This document shows positions 17,443 to 26,537 of a stretch of 64,000 bases of DNA, piece by piece. Under the pieces are notes generated by a model. That model saw only the letters and a program-made list of their open reading frames with translations. It ran no database searches and was not told where the DNA came from. The DNA is from Mycobacterium sp. SMC-8 (lineage in GTDB: Bacteria; Actinomycetota; Actinomycetes; Mycobacteriales; Mycobacteriaceae). How positions within the stretch are numbered: position 1 is the first letter of the stretch; every line of letters starts with the position of its first letter. A program made the position numbers and the translations under genes. The stretch is taken from assembly GCF_025263565.1 (NCBI RefSeq), contig NZ_CP079865.1, forward strand, positions 1,736,001 through 1,800,000, in the 5' to 3' direction.

Positions 17443-18128
17443 GGAACCGGCTGCGTGTGCTGGCGTTCGATGTGCTGGCGCCGGCGGCGGCGGTGGCCGC
17501 GCTGGTGTACATCGGCGTGGCGCTGGGCTGGCCGCTGTGGTGGGTCGCGGTGTGCTCGGTGCTGTGCGTGCTGGTGGTCGAAGGGGTGATCGTCAACGCG
17601 GTACTGGCCCGCCGCGACAAGGTGACCTTCGGCACCGACGACGACGGTCCCGGGCTGCGGCTGGCGGTGGTCGCGACGACGACGGCGGCGCTCGTCGCCG
17701 CGGCGGTGATCGGATACACCCAGTGGACCCGGCCCGACCAGACGTTGCGTGACGACAGCGCCGAGGTGACCGGCATCGCCAGCAGCGTCGCCGAGGCGTC
17801 AGCGACGTTCACGCCGCAGAACCCCACCTCGTCGATCGACCGCGCCACCGGCATGATGTCGGCCGCCAGCGCGGAGCGATTTCGCAACGAATTCGCCGCC
17901 GTCGCAAAGGATCTGGGCGGACGGAACGTGTCGGCGCAGGCGAGCACGGTGTCGGCCGGCGTCGAGGCCATCGGGCCCGACGCCGCGAGCGTCGCGGTGA
18001 TCCTGCGCGGCACGCAGAGCAGCCCGGGCCAGCGGCCGGCCACGGCGGTGCTGGCGCTGCGGGTCACGCTGTCCAAGAGCGACGGGCGCTGGCTCGTCGA
18101 GGACGTCGCGCCGATCCACTCCCGCTGA
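17439..18128 (+). CDS. omamB: Mce-associated membrane protein OmamB
   Basis: 229 residues. Two N-terminal transmembrane segments (about 8-28 and 32-55) are followed by a short loop and a third (LAVVATTTAALVAAAVIGYTQW, 71-90), then an exported domain with SSIDRATGMMSAASAERFRNEFAAV and AVLALRVTLSKSDGRWLVEDV. It corresponds to Rv0200/OmamB, the partner of OmamA. ATGA overlap with omamA at 17439-17442 indicates coupled translation. It converges on the Rv0201c-like gene. Confidence 0.83.
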   Translation: MRNRLRVLAFDVLAPAAAVAALVYIGVALGWPLWWVAVCSVLCVLVVEGVIVNAVLARRDKVTFGTDDDGPGLRLAVVATTTAALVAAAVIGYTQWTRPDQTLRDDSAEVTGIASSVAEASATFTPQNPTSSIDRATGMMSAASAERFRNEFAAVAKDLGGRNVSAQASTVSAGVEAIGPDAASVAVILRGTQSSPGQRPATAVLALRVTLSKSDGRWLVEDVAPIHSR

Positions 18129-18152
18129 GGCTCCGCCGCCCAGGGCCGTGGG

Positions 18153-18644
18153 TCAGTCGGTGGTGCGCTGGGATCGCATCTTGGCGAAGCGCTCCGAGAG
18201 TCGGCCCATCCTGATCATCAGCGATGCCGGCGGGCTGGTGGTGCCCCGCAGATAGGCGGCGAAGTCGTCGGCGGGCACGCCGATCCGTGACGCGAACTCC
18301 TGCTCGCCCAGACCCGAGCGCTCTAGCAGCAGGTGCACGTGGCGCGCCACTTCCGCGCACTCATTGGCCTCCAGGTGCTCGCGAGTGCGGTGCAGCACCT
18401 CCGACATCGCGCGCGACACCCCGTAGGGCCTGGCGGTCTCGAGCACCTCTTCGACCTGTCGGGCGGTCCTGCCGAACGGATCCCGCTTGATCGCGACCAC
18501 GATGCGCTGCCACACGGCGAGGTCGTCGTTCTCCAGCGCGGCCCGGATCGCAGCGGTCGGCCAGAACTCGACCGGACGGTCGTCGGCGGGCGGGTGGGCG
18601 CGGCGGTCTGTGCCGCGTACCTCGGGCATCTCAGGGGCCACCAT
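18153..18644 (-). CDS. Conserved protein with a helix-turn-helix-like C-terminus (Rv0201c-like)
   Basis: 163 residues. The N-terminal half (WPTAAIRAALENDDLAVWQRIVVAIKRDPFGRTARQVEEVLE) and the C-terminal half (SGLGEQEFASRIGVPADDFAAYLRGTTSPPASLMIRM) look helical; the latter matches an XRE-type helix-turn-helix. The ATG at 18644 overlaps the mmpL11 stop (ATGA), so it is translated with mmpL11 and could be a regulator tied to that operon. Upstream in-frame starts lie inside mmpL11 and were rejected. Confidence 0.75.
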   Translation of the reverse strand: MVAPEMPEVRGTDRRAHPPADDRPVEFWPTAAIRAALENDDLAVWQRIVVAIKRDPFGRTARQVEEVLETARPYGVSRAMSEVLHRTREHLEANECAEVARHVHLLLERSGLGEQEFASRIGVPADDFAAYLRGTTSPPASLMIRMGRLSERFAKMRSQRTTD

Positions 18645-21562
18645 CACCTCGTCTCCTCCAACATGGCCACTGCCACCGCGAGGCAGCGCTGCCTGACCCG
18701 CGCCCACTCGGACTCCCCGTCGGCGCCGGCCGCGGCAAGGTCCGGCCCGTCGGCCGGAGCGGGCTCGGCCAGGCGCCGCACCAACTGGGTGGCCACCCAG
18801 TACGGCCTGGCCGGTTGACCACAGTAGTACCGGTCCATGCCGGCGAGCACTTCTGCCGCGGTGTTGGCGTCCATCGAATCCACCAGCTCGGCCAGGTCGT
18901 CGTAGTCACGGGCGCTGTTGCGCTGCAGGATCAGGAAGCTCTTCAGCCGCAGCGTCTCGGCGCCGGTCGGGATCTGCAGCCGGTCGCCGGTGGGCAGCAG
19001 CACGTTGGTGGTCTCCATCGGGCTGATGCGGGCCAGCGGGGGTTGCCCGTTGCCCTCGGCGTCCCGTGCGTCACGTTCGACGGCCAGCGCGTCCAGGGCG
19101 ACGTCGAGTCTGCCGCGCCACATCGTCACCGGGTGCTTGGGCAGTTTGACCGCGACGGTCTTGCCGTGCGCCCGGTTGCTGACTGCCGCGGTGATCCTCT
19201 CGTCGCGCCCGACGCGGCTGCTGGTGGCCTTGCCGCACGGCTGGCAGCCGCTGAACGCGAGCGGGTCGGCAACGGTGATCGCTTGTGGGACAAGGGTTTT
19301 CAGTTTCGCCGCGGACTTGACCACGGTGCGCAGATCCGAACCGGACGGTGCCAGCGCGGAGATGTCGTCGGGGATGATCACCAGGTCGCCGATGTCGGCC
19401 TTGGGGAGCGGCTTCTCGAAGTCCACCGACGGCAGGATGCGGTCCAGCCAGCGTGGCAGCCACCAGTTCCACTCGTCGAACATCGCCATCAGGGCGGGCA
19501 CCAGCACCAGCCGCACCACGGTGGCGTCCACCGCGATGGCCACCGCGCACGCGACACCGAGCTGGGCGACCAGCGGCATGCCGGCGAACGCGAACCCGAT
19601 GAACACCGCGATCATGATCAACGCGGCGCTGGTGATGGTGCGAGCGCTTGTGGACACGCCGTAGGCCACGGCGTCGCGGGTGTTGCCGGTCTGCAGGAAC
19701 CGTTCCCGGATCCGGGTGAGCAGAAAGATCTCGTAGTCCATCGACAACCCGAACGTCAGCGCGAGCACCAGCGGCGGGATCGTGCTGTCCAGTGACGAGA
19801 TCTGCTTGAAACCGAGGTCGGACAGCCAGCCCCACTGGAACACCACCACCAGCGAGCCGTAGGCGGCGGCGACCGAGAGCACGGTCATCAGCACGCCCTT
19901 GAACGCGAGGAACACCGACCGGATGGAGACCAGCAGCATCACGAACGCGATCAGTGCGACGAACAGGAACACCAGCGGCTGGGTTGCTGACACCCGGTCG
20001 TCGAAGTCCTTGATCAGCGCGGTGGGCCCGCCCACGTCGACGCGGGCGGCGTCACCGGCCACCGGCGGCAACTGGTCGCGCATCCAGTCGATGGTGTCGC
20101 GGGAACCCATATCCTCGGGATCGACCGACAGCACCGCCGACAGCAGCGCGCTGCGCCCGTCGGTGCCGAACACCGGCGGCGACACCGACACGGTGTTGGG
20201 GGCCTGGCCCATCTTGTCGCGGAGCGACTCCAGCAACGGCACCTCGGACTGGGCCGTCTGTCCTTCGGGGACGGTGACCAGCACCCTGACCGGGCCGAGC
20301 GCGCCTGGGCCGAGCGCCTCGGCCGCGGCGTTGACCCCACCGCGGATCTCGTGGGTCGGGTCGAACTGCCGCTGCATGCTGTTGCCGAGCACCATCGAGA
20401 ACGCCGGCGCGGCGAATGCCAGCAGCAGCGCGGCGGCGGCCGCCGCCGAGAGCCACGGCCTGCGCATGACCCAGCCGGTCCAGCGGGTCCAGAACTTCGA
20501 CTGGGTGGCCTCCACCCCGCGGCCCCAGTGCAGGTACGACGACCGCTTCGCGGCCCGGCGGCCGAACGTGGCCAGCACCGCGGGCGTCAGCGTCGTGGAG
20601 GTCAGCACGGCCACGGCCACGGCCAGGATCGCACCGGTGGCCATCGACTGCAGCACCGGGGTGTTGATCAGATAGATGCCGGTGACCGACGCGATGACCG
20701 TCAGGCCCGACAGCACCACGGCCAGACCGGACGTGGCCATCGCCGCGTCGACGGCGTCCTCGGGTTCGCGGCCGGCGCGCAGCTCCTCTCGGAACCGCAT
20801 CAGGATGAACAGCGAGTAGTCGATCGCCACCGCGATGCCGAACATCGACACCGTCGACGTCACGAACACCGACATCGTGGTGTACATCGACAGCAGGAAG
20901 ACCAGGCCCATGGTCACCACGACGGTGCAGATTCCCAGCAGCAAGGGCATCGCCGCGGCGGCCAGCGAGCCGAACACCGCCAGCAGGATGATCAGGACGA
21001 TCGGGAAGTTCCACTTCTCGGCCTGGGCGATGTCGTGTTTGGTGGCCAGCGTCGCCGCGGCGCCGAGCGCGCCCTGGCCGATGACGTAGAGCCGGACCTT
21101 GCCGTTCTCCATCTCACCGGGCTCTTCGCCGTCGACGCCGATCTTCTCCCGCAGCTGCTTGGCGACGTCGACCGCACCGGTGTTCTCGAAGTCCAGCTGC
21201 AGCGTGATCACGTACGGGCGGTCGGGCTGCGGCGGCGGCTGTTGCGGCGTCGGGACGACCTTGACGCTGGGCACCTCGGAGGCGAGGCGCTCGAGGTGGG
21301 TGACCGCGTCGGCCATGTCCTGGAACGACGCGTCGGGGCGCGGTGCGGCGACCAGGGCGAGCGGGGAGGCGCCCTGATCGGGGAACTGCGCCTCAAGCTG
21401 GCGCTGTACGTAGAGCGACTGCGAACCTTCGACCTCGAAGCCGCCGCCGGTGAGGTGGCTGGACTGGTTCATCGCCAGATACACCGAGGGCACCAGGAGC
21501 AGGAGCCACACCGCGAACACCGCCCAGCGGAACCTGCGCAGGTTGCTGCTCAGGCGCATCAT
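18644..21562 (-). CDS. mmpL11: RND-family lipid transporter MmpL11
   Basis: 972 residues, 12 predicted transmembrane segments and the MmpL layout: TM1, periplasmic loop 1, TM2-6, cytoplasmic linker, TM7, loop 2, TM8-12, and a C-terminal cytoplasmic domain of about 250 residues. Proton-relay Asp-Tyr pairs are seen in AIDYSLF and SMDYEIF. MmpL11 exports monomeromycolyl-diacylglycerol and long-chain wax esters to the outer membrane and also affects haem acquisition in Mtb with Rv0203. The C-terminal domain contains a CQPCG motif. It is divergent from the hemophore gene at 21834 across 271 bp. Two adjacent ATGs are possible starts; neither has a strong ribosome binding site. Confidence 0.93.
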   Translation of the reverse strand: MMRLSSNLRRFRWAVFAVWLLLLVPSVYLAMNQSSHLTGGGFEVEGSQSLYVQRQLEAQFPDQGASPLALVAAPRPDASFQDMADAVTHLERLASEVPSVKVVPTPQQPPPQPDRPYVITLQLDFENTGAVDVAKQLREKIGVDGEEPGEMENGKVRLYVIGQGALGAAATLATKHDIAQAEKWNFPIVLIILLAVFGSLAAAAMPLLLGICTVVVTMGLVFLLSMYTTMSVFVTSTVSMFGIAVAIDYSLFILMRFREELRAGREPEDAVDAAMATSGLAVVLSGLTVIASVTGIYLINTPVLQSMATGAILAVAVAVLTSTTLTPAVLATFGRRAAKRSSYLHWGRGVEATQSKFWTRWTGWVMRRPWLSAAAAAALLLAFAAPAFSMVLGNSMQRQFDPTHEIRGGVNAAAEALGPGALGPVRVLVTVPEGQTAQSEVPLLESLRDKMGQAPNTVSVSPPVFGTDGRSALLSAVLSVDPEDMGSRDTIDWMRDQLPPVAGDAARVDVGGPTALIKDFDDRVSATQPLVFLFVALIAFVMLLVSIRSVFLAFKGVLMTVLSVAAAYGSLVVVFQWGWLSDLGFKQISSLDSTIPPLVLALTFGLSMDYEIFLLTRIRERFLQTGNTRDAVAYGVSTSARTITSAALIMIAVFIGFAFAGMPLVAQLGVACAVAIAVDATVVRLVLVPALMAMFDEWNWWLPRWLDRILPSVDFEKPLPKADIGDLVIIPDDISALAPSGSDLRTVVKSAAKLKTLVPQAITVADPLAFSGCQPCGKATSSRVGRDERITAAVSNRAHGKTVAVKLPKHPVTMWRGRLDVALDALAVERDARDAEGNGQPPLARISPMETTNVLLPTGDRLQIPTGAETLRLKSFLILQRNSARDYDDLAELVDSMDANTAAEVLAGMDRYYCGQPARPYWVATQLVRRLAEPAPADGPDLAAAGADGESEWARVRQRCLAVAVAMLEETR

Positions 21563-21833
21563 GAACTGCTGGATCGGAACTCCCCACTTTCTCCCCGGCT
21601 GCCGATAGCGAGAGGGTACAGCAGGTTTCTGTCAGTTCGCCGGGCTGAAACAGCTGGCAGAAATGCCTCATCCAGGGACGATGCCTGCGGGTTCGGTCGC
21701 TGTATTGGTAAGGCCCGAGGGGGCGATGGCAGTATGGCGGCGGAGCTACACAGGCGTCGGGGACCCTCTGCTCATCATCGCAGCACGTTTGCGAAGCACG
21801 TCACGCGTGTTAGCGAACTGTTAGGAGTTCGTC

Positions 21834-22256
21834 ATGCATCTACCCGTGAAATTCGCCGCCGTGATCGCCGGAGGGGCCGGCATCGCGATGCTGACCGGCC
21901 CGATCGCGGTCGCCGCGCCCGATCCGTGCGCGGCCAGCGAGGTTGCCAGGACCGTGGCCGAGGTCGCGACCTATACCGGCAACTACCTGGAGGCCAACCC
22001 GAAAGCCAACGGGGCGATCACCGCGATCTCCCAGCAGCAGGAGGGGCCGCAGTCGATCGCCGCGCTGAAGGCGTACTTCGACGCCAACCCGCAGGTCGCC
22101 TCCGATCTGCAGCGGCTCCAGCAACCGTTGGTCGCGCTGTCGGGCAAATGCCGGCTGCCGGTGACCCTGCCGCAGGTGTTCGGGTTGATGCAGGCCGCGC
22201 AGCAGAGCCCGGCGTTGCCCGCCGCCCAGAACGCCGCGGTCACCGCGACCGGCTGA
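21834..22256 (+). CDS. Secreted hemophore-like protein, ligand-poor paralogue
   Basis: 140 residues with a signal peptide (cleavage near AVAAPD, residues 27-30). The mature domain has the two disulphide cysteines (Cys32, Cys106) of the mycobacterial hemophore family and the repeat pattern NYLEANP...AYFDANP. In the downstream paralogue the equivalent positions read AYLFTHP and DYLAMHP, so both histidines are asparagine here and the mature protein contains no histidine at all. Haem binding of the usual type is therefore doubtful. TAGGAG precedes the ATG by about 6 nt. It sits divergently from mmpL11, where Mtb has Rv0203. Confidence 0.82.
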   Translation: MHLPVKFAAVIAGGAGIAMLTGPIAVAAPDPCAASEVARTVAEVATYTGNYLEANPKANGAITAISQQQEGPQSIAALKAYFDANPQVASDLQRLQQPLVALSGKCRLPVTLPQVFGLMQAAQQSPALPAAQNAAVTATG

Positions 22257-22393
22257 CCGGCCCTTTCTTGTAGAAGTTCTCATCAACGGTTAATCGCTCG
22301 GCAAGAAAGTGCGCGGCGGCTCTGCTTAGCTTTCTAGGATGGTCTCGACCGGCGACCGAAACGGCCCGGTCCACCTCTGACGAAGGAGCCTCC

Positions 22394-22786
22394 ATGGTGT
22401 TCTCGGCCCCAGCTGTGCGTCGCACGGTCCTGGGTGTGCTCGGCGCAGGCGCGGTTTCCGGCGGGATGCTGTTCGGTGCCCTGCCCTCGGCCTCTGCTCA
22501 GCCCGCTCCGCCACCGCCGAACTGCACGGCAGCCGACTTCTCCGGGGTTGCCTCCGGTGTCTCCGCGGCCACGTCGGCCTACCTGTTCACCCACCCCGAC
22601 GTGAACGCGTTCCTGACCGGCCTGCACGGCAAGCCGCACGAGCAGATCCGCACCGAGGTCGCCGACTACCTGGCCATGCATCCGCAGGTCGAAGCCGAGC
22701 TGCGCGGTGTCCGCCAGCCGCTGACCGACATCAAGCATCGTTGCGGGTTCACCCCTGACGACCCCGACGGCCCGAACTTCCCGTAA
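22394..22786 (+). CDS. Secreted hemophore (Rv0203-like haem-binding protein)
   Basis: 130 residues with a signal peptide ending near PSASAQ (residue 36) and a Pro-rich start of the mature chain. Cys44 and Cys117 would form the family disulphide. The haem-site pattern is conserved: Tyr63 and His67 (AYLFTHP) and His96 (DYLAMHP), matching by spacing the Tyr-His-His set I recall for Mtb Rv0203. It would carry haem extracellularly towards MmpL3/MmpL11, both encoded within 9 kb. GAAGGAG lies about 7 nt before the start. The response-regulator gene starts only 5 bp after its stop. Confidence 0.85.
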   Translation: MVFSAPAVRRTVLGVLGAGAVSGGMLFGALPSASAQPAPPPPNCTAADFSGVASGVSAATSAYLFTHPDVNAFLTGLHGKPHEQIRTEVADYLAMHPQVEAELRGVRQPLTDIKHRCGFTPDDPDGPNFP

Positions 22787-22790
22787 CGCG

Positions 22791-23537
22791 GTGCAGGACA
22801 GGGTGGACACTCCGCCTGCTCATGGGGGGGAGCTGTCCGCCCAGGACGGCGCGGGTCGGACGGTGTTGATGGTCGACGACGACCCCGACGTCAGAACTTC
22901 GGTGGCGCGTGGTCTGCGGCACTCCGGGTTCGACGTCAGGGTCGCCGCGACGGGCAAGGAGGCGCTGCGGCTGCTGTCCAGCGAGTCGCACGACGCGCTC
23001 GTGCTCGACGTGCAGATGCCCGAGCTCGACGGGGTCGCGGTGGTGACTGCGCTGCGTGCGCTGGGCAACGACATCCCGATCTGTGTGCTGTCGGCCCGCG
23101 ACACCGTCAACGACCGCATCGCCGGGCTGGAGGCGGGCGCCGACGACTACCTGACCAAACCGTTCGACCTCGGGGAGCTGGTGGCACGGCTGCACGCACT
23201 GCTGCGGCGCGCGCACCATTCCGCGCCGACCTCCGACTCGATGACGGTGGGCTCGCTGACCATCGACACCGCGCGGCGACTGGTGTTCGTCGCCGGGGAA
23301 CGGGTCGAACTGACCAAGCGGGAGTTCGACCTGTTGGCCGCGCTCGCGGAGAACGCCGGCGTGGTGCTGAGCCGGCAGCGGTTGCTGGAGCTGGTCTGGG
23401 GTTACGACTTCGACGTCGACACCAACGTCGCCGACGTGTTCGTGTCGTATCTGCGCCGCAAGCTCGAGCGCGACGGTCTACCCCGGGTGATCCATACCGT
23501 GCGCGGCATCGGCTACGTGCTTCGTGAAGAGCCCTGA
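22791..23537 (+). CDS. OmpR-family response regulator, PrrA-like
   Basis: 248 residues. Receiver domain with acidic pocket Asp29-Asp31 (VDDDPD), phospho-acceptor Asp73 ([12 protein letters not shown]), Thr/Ser switch CVLSARD and Lys in DDYLTKPF. C-terminal winged helix with [52 protein letters not shown] and [12 protein letters not shown]. The closest remembered relative is PrrA (Rv0903c); M. smegmatis has a second PrrA-like pair near its mmpL11, so this is probably that paralogue. It is followed by its kinase 27 bp later and preceded by the hemophore gene 5 bp earlier, so both may share a transcript. Confidence 0.9.
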   Translation: MQDRVDTPPAHGGELSAQDGAGRTVLMVDDDPDVRTSVARGLRHSGFDVRVAATGKEALRLLSSESHDALVLDVQMPELDGVAVVTALRALGNDIPICVLSARDTVNDRIAGLEAGADDYLTKPFDLGELVARLHALLRRAHHSAPTSDSMTVGSLTIDTARRLVFVAGERVELTKREFDLLAALAENAGVVLSRQRLLELVWGYDFDVDTNVADVFVSYLRRKLERDGLPRVIHTVRGIGYVLREEP

Positions 23538-23564
23538 CATGCGGGTGAGCTGACCCTGCCCGCC

Positions 23565-24905
23565 GTGCCCCGCCTTCCACGATTCCTGCGATCGGCGTCC
23601 CTGCGCACCAGGGTGGCGATCGCCGCGGCCGCCGCCGCGGCAGCGGTGGTCGCGGCGTTCACGATTCTGACCTCGCTGGTGCTGGCCGGCAACGACGAGG
23701 CACAGCTGGACCGCCGGTTGGATGCGATCGTCGACGCCAGCGTCTACCCGGACCAGCTGTCCGATCCCCGGCGCGGGGTGCTGCAGACCGGCCGGGCGCG
23801 CTCGTCGGGCCAGGTCGTCTACCAGCGCGGCTTCCAGCTGCCGCCGCTGCCGCCGGGGACCGACACCGTCATGGTCAACGGCGTCGAATACCGTGTGCGC
23901 ACCATCCCGTCCGAGCAGGAGGGCGGGGTGCTGATGTCGATTGGTATCCGCGCCGACAGCATCCTGCTGAGCCGGGCCAGGATCCCGTTCTACATCGGGG
24001 TCGGGGTGGTCACCGTGCTGCTCGCCGGGGTGCTGGGCTGGTTGCTGGCCGGCGCGGCGATCAGGCCGTTGCGCAAACTGACCGAACACACCAAACGGCT
24101 CGACCACGGCACCGCGCAGATCCCGGCGGTACACGGGGTGCGGGAGGCTGAGGACCTGTCCGAGGCGATGAGCGCGATGCTGGACCGGCTCGCCGCCGCG
24201 CAGCGGGCCACCACGAATTCGCTGCAGGCCGCCCAGGACTTCGCCGCCAACGCCGCCCACGAGCTGCGCACCCCGCTGACCGCGATGCGGGCCGACCTCG
24301 ACACCCTGCGCATCCACAACCTGCCCGAGGAGGAACGCGAGGAGGTGGTCGCCGACCTGTCGCGCGCTCAGCGCCGGGTCGAGGCCATCATCACCGCGCT
24401 CGGTCAGCTGGCGTCGGGGCAGCTCGCGCAGGACGAGGACCGCGAGGTCATCGACGTAACCGACATGCTCGACCGGGTGGGCCGCGAGAACATGCGGGTC
24501 CGCCGGGACGTGCAGATCGAGATCGACGCCGCCGACGACCTCGGCACCGTGCTGGGCTGGCCGGGCGGCCTGCGGCTGGCGGTGGACAACCTGGTGCGCA
24601 ACGCCGTGACCCACGGGCAGGCCGGCCGCATCGTGCTCGCCGCGCACCGCGACGGCGGTGTGGTCACCATCGTCGTCGACGACAACGGCCGCGGCCTGCC
24701 CGCCGAGGAACACGAGGCGGTGCTGGGCCGGTTCTCCCGGGGCAGCACCGCCGCATCCGGGGGTTCTGGGCTGGGTCTGGCGCTGGTCGCGCAGCAGGCG
24801 GCGCTGCACGGCGGGACGATCACGCTGTCCGACAGCCCGCTCGGGGGTCTGCGCGCAACCCTGACGATCTCCAACGATCTTGCACCGCAGGAGTTTTCAG
24901 GCTGA
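23565..24905 (+). CDS. Sensor histidine kinase, PrrB-like
   Basis: 446 residues. TM1 near residues 17-40, an extracellular sensor loop to about 140, TM2 near 142-163, then a HAMP domain (AAIRPLRKLTEHTKRLDHG). The dimerisation helix carries the phospho-acceptor His232 in AANAAHELRTPLTAMRADL. The ATP-binding domain has the N box (LRLAVDNLVRNAVTHG), the D box VDDNGRGLP and the G box GSGLGLALV. The GTG start follows the response-regulator stop by 27 bp. The stimulus is unknown; the setting next to hemophore and MmpL genes suggests an envelope or haem-related cue, which is inference only. Confidence 0.9.
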   Translation: MPRLPRFLRSASLRTRVAIAAAAAAAAVVAAFTILTSLVLAGNDEAQLDRRLDAIVDASVYPDQLSDPRRGVLQTGRARSSGQVVYQRGFQLPPLPPGTDTVMVNGVEYRVRTIPSEQEGGVLMSIGIRADSILLSRARIPFYIGVGVVTVLLAGVLGWLLAGAAIRPLRKLTEHTKRLDHGTAQIPAVHGVREAEDLSEAMSAMLDRLAAAQRATTNSLQAAQDFAANAAHELRTPLTAMRADLDTLRIHNLPEEEREEVVADLSRAQRRVEAIITALGQLASGQLAQDEDREVIDVTDMLDRVGRENMRVRRDVQIEIDAADDLGTVLGWPGGLRLAVDNLVRNAVTHGQAGRIVLAAHRDGGVVTIVVDDNGRGLPAEEHEAVLGRFSRGSTAASGGSGLGLALVAQQAALHGGTITLSDSPLGGLRATLTISNDLAPQEFSG

Positions 24906-25280
24906 CGGACGACGCGCCAGTACCCGTGCCCCGGCTCGCCAGCCCAGCAGCAGCACCGCGGTGGTCAACGACGCGACGACGATGAAACTGACCGCGGTGC
25001 CCTGCCCGGTGGCCTTGCGCAACAGCATCCCGACCACGATCGTGGCGACCCACACGATCAGCCCGGTCGGCGCCGGCGACGTCGGCTGTCGCCAGGCCCG
25101 GCTCACCAGCCAACCGGCGACGGTGCCGGTCAGGAACGGCCAGGCCGTCTCGGCGATCCCGGTGACGGTCAGGCCCTCGGCGTGGCTGCGCCGCCCGATC
25201 GTGCAGAACACCACGACGCACACGAGGTCGGCGGCCAGCGCCTTCAGCGCGGTCGCGGAAGACGGGGAGTCGGTCGTCAC
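24897..25280 (-). CDS. DUF3054 membrane protein
   Basis: About 127 residues with four predicted transmembrane segments (LAADLVCVVVFCTIGRR, WPFLTGTVAGWLVSRA, GLIVWVATIVVGMLLRK, SFIVVASLTTAVLLLGW). The R-rich motif GRRSHAEGL between TM1 and TM2 is typical of DUF3054. A GTG at 25280 was chosen; a longer frame would run into the upstream gene. Its end overlaps the kinase gene by 9 bp in convergent orientation. It lies 10 bp behind the YbhN-like gene and is probably cotranscribed with it. Function unknown. Confidence 0.75.
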   Translation of the reverse strand: MTTDSPSSATALKALAADLVCVVVFCTIGRRSHAEGLTVTGIAETAWPFLTGTVAGWLVSRAWRQPTSPAPTGLIVWVATIVVGMLLRKATGQGTAVSFIVVASLTTAVLLLGWRAGARVLARRPSA

Positions 25281-25290
25281 GAGATGAAGG

Positions 25291-26481
25291 CTAGCGACCC
25301 GGATCCTCGGGTGGCGCACCGGATTTCTCGTCGGGCGGGTGGAACGCCTCCGGGTCCGGGCTGAATTGGGCCGGCGGCGCGGGATCGCCGGGGACGTCGC
25401 CGTTGATGTCGGGGTCCAGGGCGCTCTCGGTGCGGAACATGAAGAAGAACACCACCCAGCCGATGACCGAAATGAAGATCCAGCTGATCAGCCGGTAGAC
25501 CAGCATCGCCGAGATCGCCGACGCCAGCGACATCCCGCTCGAGACCAGGCCGGGCACCAGCACCGCCTCGACCACCAGCAGACCACCGGGCATCAGCGGG
25601 ATCGATCCGACGGCGCGGGCGGCCGCGTATGCGACGGTGACACCGGCCAGCGACGGGTGCCCGCCGGTGGCGTAGCAGGCGAACAGCAGGCATGCGACGT
25701 CGGCGATCCAGTTGAACAGGGACCAGCTGAACGCCTTGCCCAGGTCCCGCCGGCTCAGGTGCACTGCTTCCAGCTGGGTCAGGATCTCGCGCCACTTCGC
25801 CAGTCCCGTGTCCAGGGGCTTGCCGCGCACCGAGTTGGCCCACGTCAGCACCCGCACGCCGATGCCGTCGAGCAGCTCCGGCCGGCTGGCGACGGCCTGC
25901 GCCAGCAGGATCAGCGCGAGGAACCCGCCGAGGGAGAAGATCAGTGACAGCGGGTTCTTGCTCGCGCCGAGCAGGAACGCACCGCCCAGACCCAGCAGGG
26001 CGAGCCCGATGACCTGCAACACCCCGGACATCACCAGCTGCCACGACGCCACCAGCGGCGAGGCGCCCCACAGCCGCTGCTGCCGGTAGATGAACGTCGC
26101 CGAGAGCACCGGGCCGCCGGGCAGTGTGGTGGACAGCGCGTTGCCGGCGTAGAACGCCGCCTCCGAGCGCCACTGATGCACCCGCACGCCGGCCGAACGC
26201 AGCAGCGTGCGCTGGATCTGGGCGAAGCTGTGCATCGATGCCATCGCCGCGACCGCGGCGGCCAGCACCCACAGCCAGTCGGCCGACCGCAGACTGGCCC
26301 ACGCCTTGGCCAACTGGTCCCGCACGAGCGCGAGTTCCACGGTCAGCACGATGACGGCGAGCGCGATCAGCGCCCAGCGCAGCCACCAGTACCTGCCGCG
26401 ACTGCGACCCGGCCCGGCCGGGCCGGTCTGGGTGTCGCTCGGGGGCGCGTCGTGAGACACGCGGTACAGAGTAAGCCGCAT
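25291..26481 (-). CDS. YbhN/flippase-like membrane protein (Rv0204c-like)
   Basis: About 390 residues with about eight transmembrane segments, similar to the lysylphosphatidylglycerol synthase membrane domain (UPF0104/YbhN). Useful marks are [39 protein letters not shown] and [22 protein letters not shown]. The C-terminal tail is Pro-rich and acidic ([15 protein letters not shown]). In Mtb Rv0204c sits at the same place between mmpL11 and mmpL3. The start could also be a GTG at about 26460. A role in lipid movement is plausible but unshown. Confidence 0.78.
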   Translation of the reverse strand: MRLTLYRVSHDAPPSDTQTGPAGPGRSRGRYWWLRWALIALAVIVLTVELALVRDQLAKAWASLRSADWLWVLAAAVAAMASMHSFAQIQRTLLRSAGVRVHQWRSEAAFYAGNALSTTLPGGPVLSATFIYRQQRLWGASPLVASWQLVMSGVLQVIGLALLGLGGAFLLGASKNPLSLIFSLGGFLALILLAQAVASRPELLDGIGVRVLTWANSVRGKPLDTGLAKWREILTQLEAVHLSRRDLGKAFSWSLFNWIADVACLLFACYATGGHPSLAGVTVAYAAARAVGSIPLMPGGLLVVEAVLVPGLVSSGMSLASAISAMLVYRLISWIFISVIGWVVFFFMFRTESALDPDINGDVPGDPAPPAQFSPDPEAFHPPDEKSGAPPEDPGR

Positions 26482-26537
26482 ACACCCTGCAACAGCAGAT
26501 CCCGGGCGCGTCCAGGCGAGGCCGTTACGCTACCGGA

